Origin: Clostridia bacterium | Lineage (GTDB): Bacteria > Bacillota > Clostridia > Oscillospirales > CAG-272 | Direction of reading: 5' to 3' | NCBI GenBank assembly: GCA_017481495.1 | Contig: JAFUPC010000125.1 | Span: forward strand, 1-64,000 | DNA: 64,000 nucleotides | Part shown: positions 1 through 9,139 of the stretch, piece after piece | Layout: each line of letters opens with the position of its first letter | Position numbering within the stretch: position 1 is the stretch's first letter | Program-made: the position numbers and the translations under genes | Notes under the pieces: generated by a model | Databases searched by the model: none | The model's input: the letters and a program-made list of their open reading frames with translations, nothing else | Told to the model about the DNA's origin: nothing

Positions 1-692
<692 letters not shown>

Positions 693-787
693 CTAATAAT
701 ATATTCAGTATAAAATGGGTACACGGAGATTGCCGCTCTCAAAAAGAGTCGGCAGACCCTGCCTCATATTTATCCGGATTCCTATAT

Positions 788-816
788 ATTGTACCACATT
801 TTTGCCCGATTGTAAA
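788..816 (-). promoter_or_regulatory. Promoter of nifJ
   Basis: On the minus strand TTTACA (816-811), 17 bp, then TACAAT (793-788) preceded by TGG. The 5' leader is about 105 nt. Confidence 0.7.
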
Positions 817-911
817 GGGAAAAACGAGAATTTTACGGAATCTTTTTTGGAAATTTCGGAAATTTTCTGTAAACAATTTTCGCGCGGCGCCGATTCGCCG
901 GAAATTTATCT

Positions 912-1649
912 TTATATACGGTGTTTTTCGATGTAATCCGCCGCCGGAGCAGGATCCTCGATGCTGTGCGGATGATGGTCGCAGTCCGGCTTAACGATTT
1001 CCAGATAATCGTATCCTGCGGAAAACAAGGCATCCGCGATCCGCCGGCCGTTTCTCCGATAAACGACCGTTTTGTCCGCCCCGCCCGCGATGAGCAGAAC
1101 CGGAACCCCGGTCTTCATCAGCTCGTCCGTACGGTCAACGGGCTGTAAATGCTCCGCTGACAGAAATTCCGCGCGCGTCATACCGTACTGCTTCGGGCAT
1201 TCCTCATAATCAAAACCGCTCGCATACCGCTCGTCGCACGGCCAGTCGCGCATATCCATGACCGGTGCATCGAGATACAGCACCGACACGCACGCAGGAT
1301 GTGCACAGGTGAAATTGAACGCATACAGTCCGCCGCGCGAGAAGCCGAAAATGTCGCATTTTTCTGACAGACCGTATGCAGGGACGATGAAATCGTAGAA
1401 TTTCTTCATCATGTCGACAGCGGCAGGCGAGCCGAACATATTGGAAATGGAATAGGTGACGAGATGCCAGCCGCGGCGGAGCAGCTCCACGTCCACTGTG
1501 TCAAACGCGCCGAGAAATTCCGCGCGCCAGACCCACGGTCTGTCCTCCCGGGCGTTTTCCGGGAAAATGACGGTTCCCCTGTGACCGGCAAAGGTGAAGT
1601 CGCGGCGTTCGTAACCGTGGTAGTCGGAGGTAATGTATTCTCTGATCAT
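912..1649 (-). CDS. Alpha/beta hydrolase
   Basis: A 245-residue protein starting MIREYITSDYHGYERRDF. The nucleophile elbow Gly-Phe-Ser-Arg-Gly-Gly near residue 103 (CDIFGFSRGGLYAF), an acid-loop candidate in IAGGADKTVVY and a late His in CDHHPHS give the Ser-Asp-His pattern of alpha/beta hydrolases; the substrate is unknown. The ATG at 1649 is preferred because AAGGAG lies just upstream and the fold starts there; the open frame continues upstream through mutY sequence but that part has no family character. It begins 29 nt after the mutY stop, so it is probably the second gene of a mutY operon. Likely cytoplasmic, with no signal peptide. Confidence 0.8.
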   Translation of the reverse strand: MIREYITSDYHGYERRDFTFAGHRGTVIFPENAREDRPWVWRAEFLGAFDTVDVELLRRGWHLVTYSISNMFGSPAAVDMMKKFYDFIVPAYGLSEKCDIFGFSRGGLYAFNFTCAHPACVSVLYLDAPVMDMRDWPCDERYASGFDYEECPKQYGMTRAEFLSAEHLQPVDRTDELMKTGVPVLLIAGGADKTVVYRRNGRRIADALFSAGYDYLEIVKPDCDHHPHSIEDPAPAADYIEKHRI

Positions 1650-1678
1650 ACTGATTTCGCTCCTTGGTAATATGTTGT

Positions 1679-2776
1679 TTATGATAATACAATTTTCAGA
1701 TACGCCGAAAACGCACTCGGCACGGAATAGGTCTCTGCAATTTCTTCTTTTGTCGCCCAGACAAAGTTTGTCGCCCGGACAAAGTTTGTCGCCCGGACAA
1801 AGTCCGGTGTTTTTCCTCGGTTTTCCGTTTCGCAGAGATACCCTGTCATGTGCCACTCGATGTGTGTAAAGATATGTTTTGCCGGCGACAAAGTCATGAT
1901 TTTTTTTGCCGCAAAACCGTGGGACGACAGCCATGCCTCCATATCTACGCGTGTCATCACGGTATCCTCGGAGGGAAATTCCCACAGACCCGCAAGCAGT
2001 CCCTCGTCCGGTCGGCGGCGCAGGGCGTAATATTCCCCACACCGGAGAAGAAAGACCGTTTTACAGACGACCGTCCGCGGCTTTTTCGGTGCTTTTTTCG
2101 GCAGTTCCGTTTCCCGTCCCGCGGCGTGTGCCGCGCAAAGATGCGCGAGCGGGCATTCCGCGCAGTGCGGCATTCCATTCGGCACGCAGACCGTCGCGCC
2201 AAGCTCCATCAGTGCCTGCGTGAACGCAGACGATTCCGCCGGGGTGCGGGGGTAAATTTCCGCCAGCGCCGACGATACGGTGTCCTTTGTCGTCTGCTTT
2301 GCAATGTCCGCATCATATCCGCACAGCCGTGTCACCACGCGCAGGACATTGCCGTCCACAGCCGGGGTCGGCAGACCGAACGCAATCGACCCGATCGCCC
2401 CGGCGGTATACGCACCGATGCCGGGCAGACCGAGCAATGCCTTGTGGTCGCACGGCAACTCCCCCCCATACTGCTCCATGACGGCGGCCGCCGCCTTTTT
2501 CAGATTTCGTGCGCGACTGTAATAGCCAAGCCCCTGCCAGACCTTGTTGAGCACATCGTCGTCCGCCGCCGCAAGATCGGATACGGTCGGAAATGCGGCG
2601 AGAAAGCGTTCGTAATACCCTTTTACCGCCTCCACGCGCGTCTGCTGGAGCATGATCTCCGAGATCCAGACATGGTACGGAGTCGGCTCCCGCCGCCACG
2701 GAAGGTCGCGTTTTGCGCCCTGATACCAGTACAGAAGCGGGGTCGGGATGTCACACAAAACAGAGAAATCGTTCAT
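1679..2776 (-). CDS. mutY: A/G-specific adenine DNA glycosylase MutY
   Basis: A 365-residue enzyme that removes adenine opposite 8-oxoguanine in base excision repair. The catalytic Glu in SEIMLQQTRV (about residue 40), the helix-hairpin-helix LPGIGAYTAGAIG (about 117-129) and catalytic Asp in PAVDGNVLR (about 141) are present. A 4Fe-4S cysteine set follows, spaced C-x7-C-x2-C-x5-C, one residue longer in the first gap than in E. coli MutY. The C-terminal NUDIX-like 8-oxoG-recognition domain (about 235-365) carries a small in-frame tandem expansion (1751-1804). The start at 2776 follows AAAGGAAAA; upstream in-frame codons overlap the promoter. First gene of a two-gene operon with the hydrolase. 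Confidence 0.96.
   Translation of the reverse strand: MNDFSVLCDIPTPLLYWYQGAKRDLPWRREPTPYHVWISEIMLQQTRVEAVKGYYERFLAAFPTVSDLAAADDDVLNKVWQGLGYYSRARNLKKAAAAVMEQYGGELPCDHKALLGLPGIGAYTAGAIGSIAFGLPTPAVDGNVLRVVTRLCGYDADIAKQTTKDTVSSALAEIYPRTPAESSAFTQALMELGATVCVPNGMPHCAECPLAHLCAAHAAGRETELPKKAPKKPRTVVCKTVFLLRCGEYYALRRRPDEGLLAGLWEFPSEDTVMTRVDMEAWLSSHGFAAKKIMTLSPAKHIFTHIEWHMTGYLCETENRGKTPDFVRATNFVRATNFVWATKEEIAETYSVPSAFSAYLKIVLS
1751..1804 (-). repeat. Three 18-bp tandem repeats inside mutY
   Basis: Three consecutive 18-bp units (1751-1768, 1769-1786, 1787-1804) differ by one base each. They encode a repeated hexapeptide of the type RATNFV in the C-terminal domain and keep the frame. Confidence 0.9.
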
Positions 2777-2804
2777 TGGTTTTCCTTTCTTGTTCTTTGG
2801 TATC

Positions 2805-2833
2805 ATTATACCGCAGAAACGCGGGATTGTCAA
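2805..2833 (-). promoter_or_regulatory. Promoter of mutY
   Basis: Minus strand TTGACA (2833-2828), 17 bp, TATAAT (2810-2805): both hexamers match consensus. Transcription would start about 25 nt before the mutY ATG. Confidence 0.8.
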
Positions 2834-2898
2834 GCAAAAATCTGCGGCTCTATACGTTTCTTCTTCCAGATTCTGCATTTTTTTCCGGAATTTGAGGG

Positions 2899-2927
2899 TT
2901 GCGCCGTCGTGTGATATGTTGTATAAT
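2899..2927 (+). promoter_or_regulatory. Promoter of the SleB-like gene
   Basis: TTGCGC (2899-2904), 17 bp, TATAAT (2922-2927). It lies back to back with the mutY promoter, about 66 bp apart. Confidence 0.65.
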
Positions 2928-2975
2928 GGAAACCGGAGCCGACAACACCAGTTTTACCACAGAAAGGACTATCAC

Positions 2976-3965
2976 ATGAAACAGAATAAGTATTACCGAC
3001 TCCCCAACACCCGCCGACGACACACGATCCTCCCAATGCTTCTGCTCACCGCTATGCTCTCCTGCACCGCACTCCCGGCACAAGCGGCATTTTCTAATGC
3101 GGACAACACCGGACAGGCAATCGCCGCTTCCACCGCCGTCCGCACCGCGGAATACCGCGTAACAGAAACCCGTTCCGTTGAAACCCGTACAGCGGGACGG
3201 TACGCATCCGTTCCCGTAACCATCGACGGTGCGGACACCGGACATACCGCGTACATCATTGAAAACGGCGTGACCTTCATGCCCCTGCGCACGATCGCCG
3301 ACCTGCTTCTGCCGGGTGCTGACATATACTGGGACAGAACCCTCGGTGCCGCTGTCGTCAAGACCTCCGCCCTCACGCTGACCGCCCGCCCCGGCGACTG
3401 CTATCTTTCGGCAAACAGCAGGTACTTTGCCCTCTCCGGGCTGTATCCGTCGGAAAACGTACTGATTGGCGGTACGACCTACGTTCCCCTGCGCTCCGCC
3501 GTGCGTGCGATGGGCGGCACAGTCGCATGGAACAGTACATCAAATCGGGTGGAAATCACCTCCGGCACAGGATATGTGCAGACAGGCGACACCTATTACG
3601 ACGCGGACGAGCTCTACTGGCTGTCCCGCATCATCTATGCGGAAGCAGGAGATCAGTCCCTGCGCGGTCAGATCGCCGTCGGAAGTGTCATCATGAACCG
3701 CGTGGCAAGCCGTGAATTTCCAAACTCCGTCTACGGCGTGATCTTCGACCGGAAATACGGTGTACAGTTTACGCCGACCGCCAACGGCGCCATCTACAAA
3801 ACGCCGTCAAAGGAAAGCATCATCGCCGCAAAACTCACGCTGGACGGGTGTCGGATTTCCACCTCCGCACTTTATTTTCTTGACCCGTCGCTGTCAACGA
3901 GCTTCTGGGTTCCGCAGAACCGGCCATGGTTGTTTACCATCGGGTGTCATGAATTTTATTCCTGA
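2976..3965 (+). CDS. Secreted cell wall hydrolase, copper-amine-oxidase N domain plus SleB-type domain
   Basis: A 329-residue exported protein. A basic N-terminus and hydrophobic segment end near ALPAQA (about residue 37), a plausible signal peptidase site. Residues about 80-195 hold two copper-amine-oxidase-N-like repeats (VTFMPLRTIADLL and TTYVPLRSAVRAMGG), which act as wall- or ligand-binding modules in Firmicutes. Residues about 205-328 match the SleB/hydrolase_2 family (WLSRIIYAEAGDQSLRGQIAVG, with the family's catalytic-type Glu in YAEA), which cuts peptidoglycan. The ATG at 2976 follows AGAAAGGA. It has its own promoter and a strong shared terminator. The family includes spore cortex lytic enzymes, but a spore role cannot be claimed from this alone. 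Confidence 0.9.
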   Translation: MKQNKYYRLPNTRRRHTILPMLLLTAMLSCTALPAQAAFSNADNTGQAIAASTAVRTAEYRVTETRSVETRTAGRYASVPVTIDGADTGHTAYIIENGVTFMPLRTIADLLLPGADIYWDRTLGAAVVKTSALTLTARPGDCYLSANSRYFALSGLYPSENVLIGGTTYVPLRSAVRAMGGTVAWNSTSNRVEITSGTGYVQTGDTYYDADELYWLSRIIYAEAGDQSLRGQIAVGSVIMNRVASREFPNSVYGVIFDRKYGVQFTPTANGAIYKTPSKESIIAAKLTLDGCRISTSALYFLDPSLSTSFWVPQNRPWLFTIGCHEFYS

Positions 3966-4053
3966 TTTTTCATAATGTTTTCCGGGATTCGGAAAGCGGA
4001 ACTTATCACTTCGATTTGAAGTGTAGGTTACAATAGAATATTTCTAAACCAAA

Positions 4054-4083
4054 AAGGATTCATGCCATAAAGCGTGAATCCTT
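4054..4083. terminator. Bidirectional terminator between the SleB-like gene and the P-ATPase
   Basis: A 9-bp stem, AAGGATTCA (4054-4062) with TGAATCCTT (4075-4083). On the minus strand it is followed by five T; on the plus strand by ATCGTTATTT. It serves two convergent genes. Confidence 0.8.
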
Positions 4084-4091
4084 ATCGTTAT

Positions 4092-6812
4092 TTACACCGT
4101 ATTCCCCCCGAACTTCCGACCCAATATCGCTTTCACCACCATACTGTACAAAAGCACCGTCGCCGCAAGTCCCAGAATCAACAACAGATCCCCTGCCGCC
4201 AAAGGTGACGTACGGAACATACTCCCCCCGAAATAAATGATCAGAAGCTGTACCGCAATAATCCCCGAAAAAATCAGGACGAATGCACGGTTGCGGGACA
4301 GGCGGTAAAAGGGGTTGACGTGTGTCGTCCGTGCGGAAACGGAGTTGGCAATATCGGCAAAGACAAACAGGGCAAAGAACGCGCCGAGGAAATGCACCGG
4401 GTCTTCGTAGAACGAAAAATGTTCCCGCATTCCCTCACTGTGAACGAACCACAGACACAGAAACAGCAGATACCCGCCGACAAGTGCAATGCGCCGCACC
4501 ATATAGCGGTTCATCATCGGGGCATCGCGGCGCTTCGGCTTTTCGCGCATGGCATCCGGCGCGGGTGCTTCTCCGGCGAATGCAAGAGAACCAAGCGTAT
4601 CCATGATGAGGTTGATCCACAGCATCTGCAATACCGTCACCGGTGTGTCGATGCCGAAAATCGGACAAAGCACCGAAATGCCGACCGCCGTTAAGTTCGT
4701 TGTCATCTGGAACATGATGAATTTGCGGATGCTCTTGAAGATCGTTCTGCCGTACAGCACCGCTTTGGCGATGGAGACGATGTTGTCATCCAGAATCACG
4801 ATGTCCCCTGCCTCCTGCGCGACCTCCGTTCCGCCGCCGAGCGCAAAGCCGACATCTGCGATTTTGAGTGCCGGCGCATCGTTGACCCCGTCGCCGGTCA
4901 TGCCGACGGTCAGGTTCTTCGCCTGCGCGGCGCGCACCAGACGGCTCTTGTCCTGCGGCAGTGCCCGCGCAACCACGCGGATGTGATCCAGCGCGGCGGA
5001 CAGCTGTGCATCGTCGAGCTTTGCAAGGTCTTCCGAGGTCAATACCCCCGTTTCCGCCGTATCGCCGCTGTCAAGGATGCCCGCTTCCCGTGCGATGGCG
5101 GCGGCGGTCTCCCGGCTGTCTCCCGTGATCATCACCACGCGCACGCCGGCGCCCTGCAGATTCTGCACTGCCTGCTTTGCCCCGCGCCGCAGATCGTCCC
5201 GGATGACGATGAGACAGACAAACGCGCGCACGCCGTTCTCTTCCGTGCAAAGTGCCAGAACCCGTCCCGCGCGGCGAGTGATGCGCTTCATCTCCTCCGT
5301 GATGCGTGCCGGCTGAAACACGGTCTTCCCGCCCGCCGCTGTCCACGCTTCGGTGCAGGTTTTCAATAGTACCTCCGGTGCGCCCTTGATGTAGACTGTA
5401 TTCCCGACGGCTGCAGAAGAATATTTCTTCTCCGAATCAAACGGAACCCGATTGCGCACCGCATCCCGCTCAGGAAGCGTGTCCGTCCAGCCGCGCACAG
5501 CAAGCACACTGTCAAGAATCGCCCTGTCCGCCGCATTTCCGCCCGCGGCACAGAGCGACCCGTCAGAGGATGTCCGGGTATGGCTCTGCGTGTTGCATAC
5601 CGCCGACACCGCGTAGAGGTGTGCAAGGTCGGGCGCCTTTGTCCGGAAGACCGAAACACCGGGGTACACCGTTCCGTCCGCTGTCACGATGCCCGATACC
5701 ACCGGTTCCCCGCGTGTCAGCGTTCCCGTTTTGTCGCAGAACAGCACGTTCAAGCTTCCCGCCGTCTCGATGCCGACCGGCTTGCGCACCAGAACGTGAT
5801 CTCTCTGCATCCGCCGGATATTTGCCGACAGGACGACCGAAATCATCATCGGCAGTCCCTCCGGCACCGCAACGACGATCATCGTGGTCGCCAGCATCAA
5901 GGCGTGTGTCAGGGCGGAGAGAACGAAGGATGGATCGGACAGAAGGATCTTCGTTCCCGCAAGAGAGCATCCAGCATCGATGAAAAAGGTATTGACGAGA
6001 TACGACAGCGCGACCGCGCCCGCCGCACAGTATCCGACCGCCGACATCTGCCGTGCCAGCTTCGACAGCCGCGCACGCATCGGGCTTTCTCTCGTTTCGG
6101 TCTGCAATTCTCCCGACAGTCCGCCGAACAGCGTATGACTTCCGACCCGCAGACACAGCATCTCGCCCTCTCCCCACGTCACGGAAGCTCCGCGGAACAA
6201 AAGTCGCCGGTCGTCGGGCGACCAGGTGTCCGGGGAAAATAGCCTCTGCGCCGTGCGTTCTGTCTCCGCGCCCTCCCCGTTCAACGCCGCCATGCTCACG
6301 CGCAGCTTTCCTTTGATGAGTATGCCGTCCGCCGGAATGCGTTCCCCGGCAGACAGCGAGACCACGTCCCCCGCCGCAAGGTCATCTGCGGACAACAGGA
6401 CATCCCGACCCTTTTTCCCGCCGCGCCGGCACAGACACGTCGTCTTCTCCGACTCCGCGCGCAGACGTTCAAACGCCGCTTCCCCGCCCTGCTCGGACAG
6501 TGCCGAGACGAGTGTCGCGCACAAAATCGCCGCCGCGATGCCGACGGTCTCCCAAATGTCAAAGGTGTGGTACAGAAATACGCAGTTGATGAGAAGTGCC
6601 CCCAGCAGAATGCGGATGATGGGGTCGGAAAAGCCCGCAAGGAATTTCTTCATAAACGGTGTGCGCCTGCCGCCCACAAGAGCATTGGAGCCGTACAGCC
6701 GGCGGTTTTCCGCCGCCTCCGCATCCGTCAGCCCCCACACGGAGCACCGCCCGATGGGGATCTGCGCCGCAGTCTCCCCGTCTTCTGACCTCATCGGCTT
6801 TGTTTTCGGCAT
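4092..6812 (-). CDS. Calcium-type cation-transporting P-type ATPase
   Basis: A 906-residue ATP-driven cation pump of the plasma-membrane Ca2+-ATPase type. Visible: N-terminal cation-ATPase domain, transmembrane pair near 60-105, actuator domain, VAVPEGLPMMISVVL ion-binding helix, phosphorylation motif CDKTGTLT (about 357), KGAPEVLL nucleotide domain, TGDSRETA and TGDGVNDAP hinge (about 636), and LWINLIMDTLGSLAFA in the C-terminal membrane domain. The actuator loop reads NGEG where most relatives have TGES; the dephosphorylating Glu is kept. The ATG at 6812 follows AGAAAGGA. Substrate Ca2+ is inferred from the M4 and M6 motifs; Mn2+ is possible. No calmodulin-like extension is present. Confidence 0.93.
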   Translation of the reverse strand: MPKTKPMRSEDGETAAQIPIGRCSVWGLTDAEAAENRRLYGSNALVGGRRTPFMKKFLAGFSDPIIRILLGALLINCVFLYHTFDIWETVGIAAAILCATLVSALSEQGGEAAFERLRAESEKTTCLCRRGGKKGRDVLLSADDLAAGDVVSLSAGERIPADGILIKGKLRVSMAALNGEGAETERTAQRLFSPDTWSPDDRRLLFRGASVTWGEGEMLCLRVGSHTLFGGLSGELQTETRESPMRARLSKLARQMSAVGYCAAGAVALSYLVNTFFIDAGCSLAGTKILLSDPSFVLSALTHALMLATTMIVVAVPEGLPMMISVVLSANIRRMQRDHVLVRKPVGIETAGSLNVLFCDKTGTLTRGEPVVSGIVTADGTVYPGVSVFRTKAPDLAHLYAVSAVCNTQSHTRTSSDGSLCAAGGNAADRAILDSVLAVRGWTDTLPERDAVRNRVPFDSEKKYSSAAVGNTVYIKGAPEVLLKTCTEAWTAAGGKTVFQPARITEEMKRITRRAGRVLALCTEENGVRAFVCLIVIRDDLRRGAKQAVQNLQGAGVRVVMITGDSRETAAAIAREAGILDSGDTAETGVLTSEDLAKLDDAQLSAALDHIRVVARALPQDKSRLVRAAQAKNLTVGMTGDGVNDAPALKIADVGFALGGGTEVAQEAGDIVILDDNIVSIAKAVLYGRTIFKSIRKFIMFQMTTNLTAVGISVLCPIFGIDTPVTVLQMLWINLIMDTLGSLAFAGEAPAPDAMREKPKRRDAPMMNRYMVRRIALVGGYLLFLCLWFVHSEGMREHFSFYEDPVHFLGAFFALFVFADIANSVSARTTHVNPFYRLSRNRAFVLIFSGIIAVQLLIIYFGGSMFRTSPLAAGDLLLILGLAATVLLYSMVVKAILGRKFGGNTV

Positions 6813-7127
6813 ATTGGTTCGTCCTTTCTTTTGGTGGTGTGAAAATATATGCGGGGCGCGGGTGGATTATGCGGGGGGCGGACGGGCGTATTTGTTCGCT
6901 GTTTATTTTCGTTACGTTTGCAGGAGCGCCCATTGGCGTTCGTCTGATACAAATCTTATTGCCGGCAGACAGTGAAGCAATCCTCGTGCCGTGTCGGGGC
7001 AGCAAATTACCGCCCAACAAAATCGTCAAAATCGCATTGCGTGATACAATAATGCCATCATCACCGTTCAGCTGACAGCACTCCCCCACAAAGATTTACA
7101 AAATCAAAGAAAAGACACAAAAAAGAC
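6813..7127. other. Intergenic region without recognised gene
   Basis: About 315 bases between the divergent ATPase and trigger-factor-like genes. No convincing coding sequence, known RNA motif or clear ATPase promoter was found; the longer open frames here have no ribosome binding site or family character. Confidence 0.5.
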
Positions 7128-7156
7128 TTTACTTTTTCACGAAAATGTGGTATACT
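7128..7156 (+). promoter_or_regulatory. Promoter of the trigger-factor-like gene
   Basis: TTTACT (7128-7133), 17 bp, TATACT (7151-7156) preceded by TGG. Confidence 0.7.
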
Positions 7157-7208
7157 TAAAACAGTATGCAAAAAATTTGCACTTATGCGAAAGGAACTCT
7201 GATATAAA

Positions 7209-8231
7209 ATGAAGAAGTATATCACCCTGCTTGCCGTATCCGCGCTGTGCGTGGCGGCAATGACCTCCTGCGGCGAGGACAACAGTGTCGCAGATTATAA
7301 TTACAATTTTGACGAATACGTCACCCTCGGTACCTACAAGGGCGTTGAAGTCAGCGTTTCCGACATTCAGGCAGAAATTGATGCGGAATACGACTCCATC
7401 CTCACCTCCAACACCTACGACGTCGAGACGGAAGCCGCTGCCGTGGACGGCAACAAGGTCATCTATTCCATGACCGCGACCGTGGACGGTGCTGCTGCTG
7501 ACAGCCTTGCAAAGACCGATGCGACGTTCACCGTCGGCTCATCCTCCACCGATTACGAGGAGCTGACCGCCGCATTTGCCGGAATGTCCGCAGGCGAAAC
7601 AAAGGAAGTCACCGTTACGGTTGCCGACGACTACACGGGAGATGAGACCATCGCAGGCAAGGAAGCTGTTCTGACCGTGACCGTTTCCTCCGTCACCACC
7701 GCCGTCACCCCCGACACGCTGACCGACGATATGGTCAGCACCGCGACCAGCGGCGAATACACGACCGTTGCAGATTACGAGACGTATCTCTATTCCGCCG
7801 TCAAGCAGAATCTCGTCTGGGATACCGTGATCGCAAACACCACGTTCATCACCTATCCGAAGAAGGAAGCGGAGATCTACTATAATAATTATATTGCTTC
7901 CTACGAAAGCACCGCATCCCAGTACGGCATCACCATCGACTCGCTCGTTTCCCTGTACGGCATGACGACGGACAGCTTCTACAATACACTCGCACAGCAG
8001 GCGATCGCGCAGGTCTACCAGGATTTGACGATGCTTTCCATCGCGGAAAAGGAAAATCTCGTCCCGGACGATGCAAAACTGAACGAAGTCGCAGAGAATC
8101 TCGCCGCATATTACGGCTATGAGGATGCCGATGCACTGATGGCAGACCTTGACGAAACGACCCTTGCGCAGTCCGCAAAGTACGAAATGGTGCTTTCGTT
8201 CCTCGAAGAAAACGCGGTCGAAGTAGAATAA
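7209..8231 (+). CDS. Trigger-factor-like lipoprotein
   Basis: A 340-residue predicted lipoprotein: the short signal MKKYITLLAVSALCVAAMTSC puts the lipidated Cys at residue 21. Residues about 38-75 (LGTYKGVEVSVSDIQAEIDAEYDSIL) resemble the linker of trigger factor, about 80-170 an FKBP-like insert (FTVGSSSTDYEELTAAFAGMSAGETKEVTV), and about 180-335 the helical trigger-factor C-domain. By family analogy it may be an extracytoplasmic foldase or chaperone; true trigger factor has a ribosome-binding N-domain that is missing here. Its stop is 25 nt before the next gene, so the two likely form an operon. Confidence 0.8.
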   Translation: MKKYITLLAVSALCVAAMTSCGEDNSVADYNYNFDEYVTLGTYKGVEVSVSDIQAEIDAEYDSILTSNTYDVETEAAAVDGNKVIYSMTATVDGAAADSLAKTDATFTVGSSSTDYEELTAAFAGMSAGETKEVTVTVADDYTGDETIAGKEAVLTVTVSSVTTAVTPDTLTDDMVSTATSGEYTTVADYETYLYSAVKQNLVWDTVIANTTFITYPKKEAEIYYNNYIASYESTASQYGITIDSLVSLYGMTTDSFYNTLAQQAIAQVYQDLTMLSIAEKENLVPDDAKLNEVAENLAAYYGYEDADALMADLDETTLAQSAKYEMVLSFLEENAVEVE

Positions 8232-8256
8232 TCACAGGAACGGGAGGTAGCATCTC

Positions 8257-8982
8257 ATGAAGATGAAAGTCATGACCTACAACATCCAGAGCTGTCTGGA
8301 TTACGTCACCCGCAAGCGCGACACACAGGCAAGACTTGCCGCATTTATCAAGGAGCAGAACCCCGACGTCGTTGTTCTGAACGAAGTCCACGACATCGGC
8401 GCGTCAAAGGAATTCACCGCGCAGGCAAAGGACATCGCCGATCTGCTCGGCTGGAATCACCGGTTCGCGCAGGCCATCGACATCCCGAACGTCGGCCCTT
8501 ACGGAAACGCGATTCTCTCCCCGTACCCCATTGAGAATTTCACCGTCACGCCGGTTCCGCTTCAGCCGCTCAAAGAGGGCGACAACCCCGGCTGGCGCGA
8601 AGCGCGCTGTATTCTCCGCGCGGAGATCACAAAGGACGGAAAAACGCTTGCCGTTTACGGCTCTCATTTCGGTCTGACACCGGGTGAGCAGGAATTTGTC
8701 GTTTCCCTTGCCGCGGGACTCTTGGATAACGAAACCCTGCCGCACGTTTTCATGGGGGATTTCAATATGCAGCCGGACAACCCCACACTTGTGCCGCTGT
8801 TCGAGAGGATGCAGGACACTGCCGCCGTCTTTGATGCGCCGAAGCTGAGCTTTGTCTCCGATGAGCCGACCGTCAAGATCGACTACATCTTTGCATCCCG
8901 CGACGTGACAGTTCTGAATGCCGACATTCCCGCTGTCGTCATCTCCGACCACAGACCATATATCGCGGAAATCGAATTCTGA
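8257..8982 (+). CDS. Endonuclease/exonuclease/phosphatase family protein
   Basis: A 241-residue protein with the full EEP-fold metal and catalytic signature: MTYNIQS near the start, LNEVH (metal-binding Glu), YGSHFGL, MGDFNMQPDNP and the terminal ISDHRPYIAEIEF. Such enzymes hydrolyse phosphodiester or phosphomonoester bonds in nucleic acids, phosphoinositides or other substrates; the substrate here is unknown. GGGAGG lies just upstream of the ATG. No signal peptide. A strong terminator follows. Confidence 0.9.
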   Translation: MKMKVMTYNIQSCLDYVTRKRDTQARLAAFIKEQNPDVVVLNEVHDIGASKEFTAQAKDIADLLGWNHRFAQAIDIPNVGPYGNAILSPYPIENFTVTPVPLQPLKEGDNPGWREARCILRAEITKDGKTLAVYGSHFGLTPGEQEFVVSLAAGLLDNETLPHVFMGDFNMQPDNPTLVPLFERMQDTAAVFDAPKLSFVSDEPTVKIDYIFASRDVTVLNADIPAVVISDHRPYIAEIEF

Positions 8983-9004
8983 TCCCATTTTCACACGATT
9001 TTCT

Positions 9005-9044
9005 GGCTTCCGACCGTTTTTTTGACGGCGGGAGCCGTTTTTTT
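9005..9044 (+). terminator. Terminator after the EEP-family gene
   Basis: A 12-bp stem with one bulged base (arms about 9005-9017 and 9025-9036), loop of about seven, then GTTTTTTT. Confidence 0.85.
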
Positions 9045-9055
9045 GCAAAAACCCC

Positions 9056-9084
9056 TTGCCATTTTCTGTCGGATGCGGTATAAT
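9056..9084 (+). promoter_or_regulatory. Promoter of the permease gene
   Basis: TTGCCA (9056-9061), 17 bp, TATAAT (9079-9084). Confidence 0.75.
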
Positions 9085-9139
9085 ATATGTGTTATGCTTA
9101 AATTTTGATGCTATTTCAGAAAAGGAAGTCATACAGACC

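Noticed and set aside
1650-2042. N-terminal extension of the alpha/beta hydrolase
   Set aside because: The frame continues through mutY but lacks a start with ribosome binding site and any family match.
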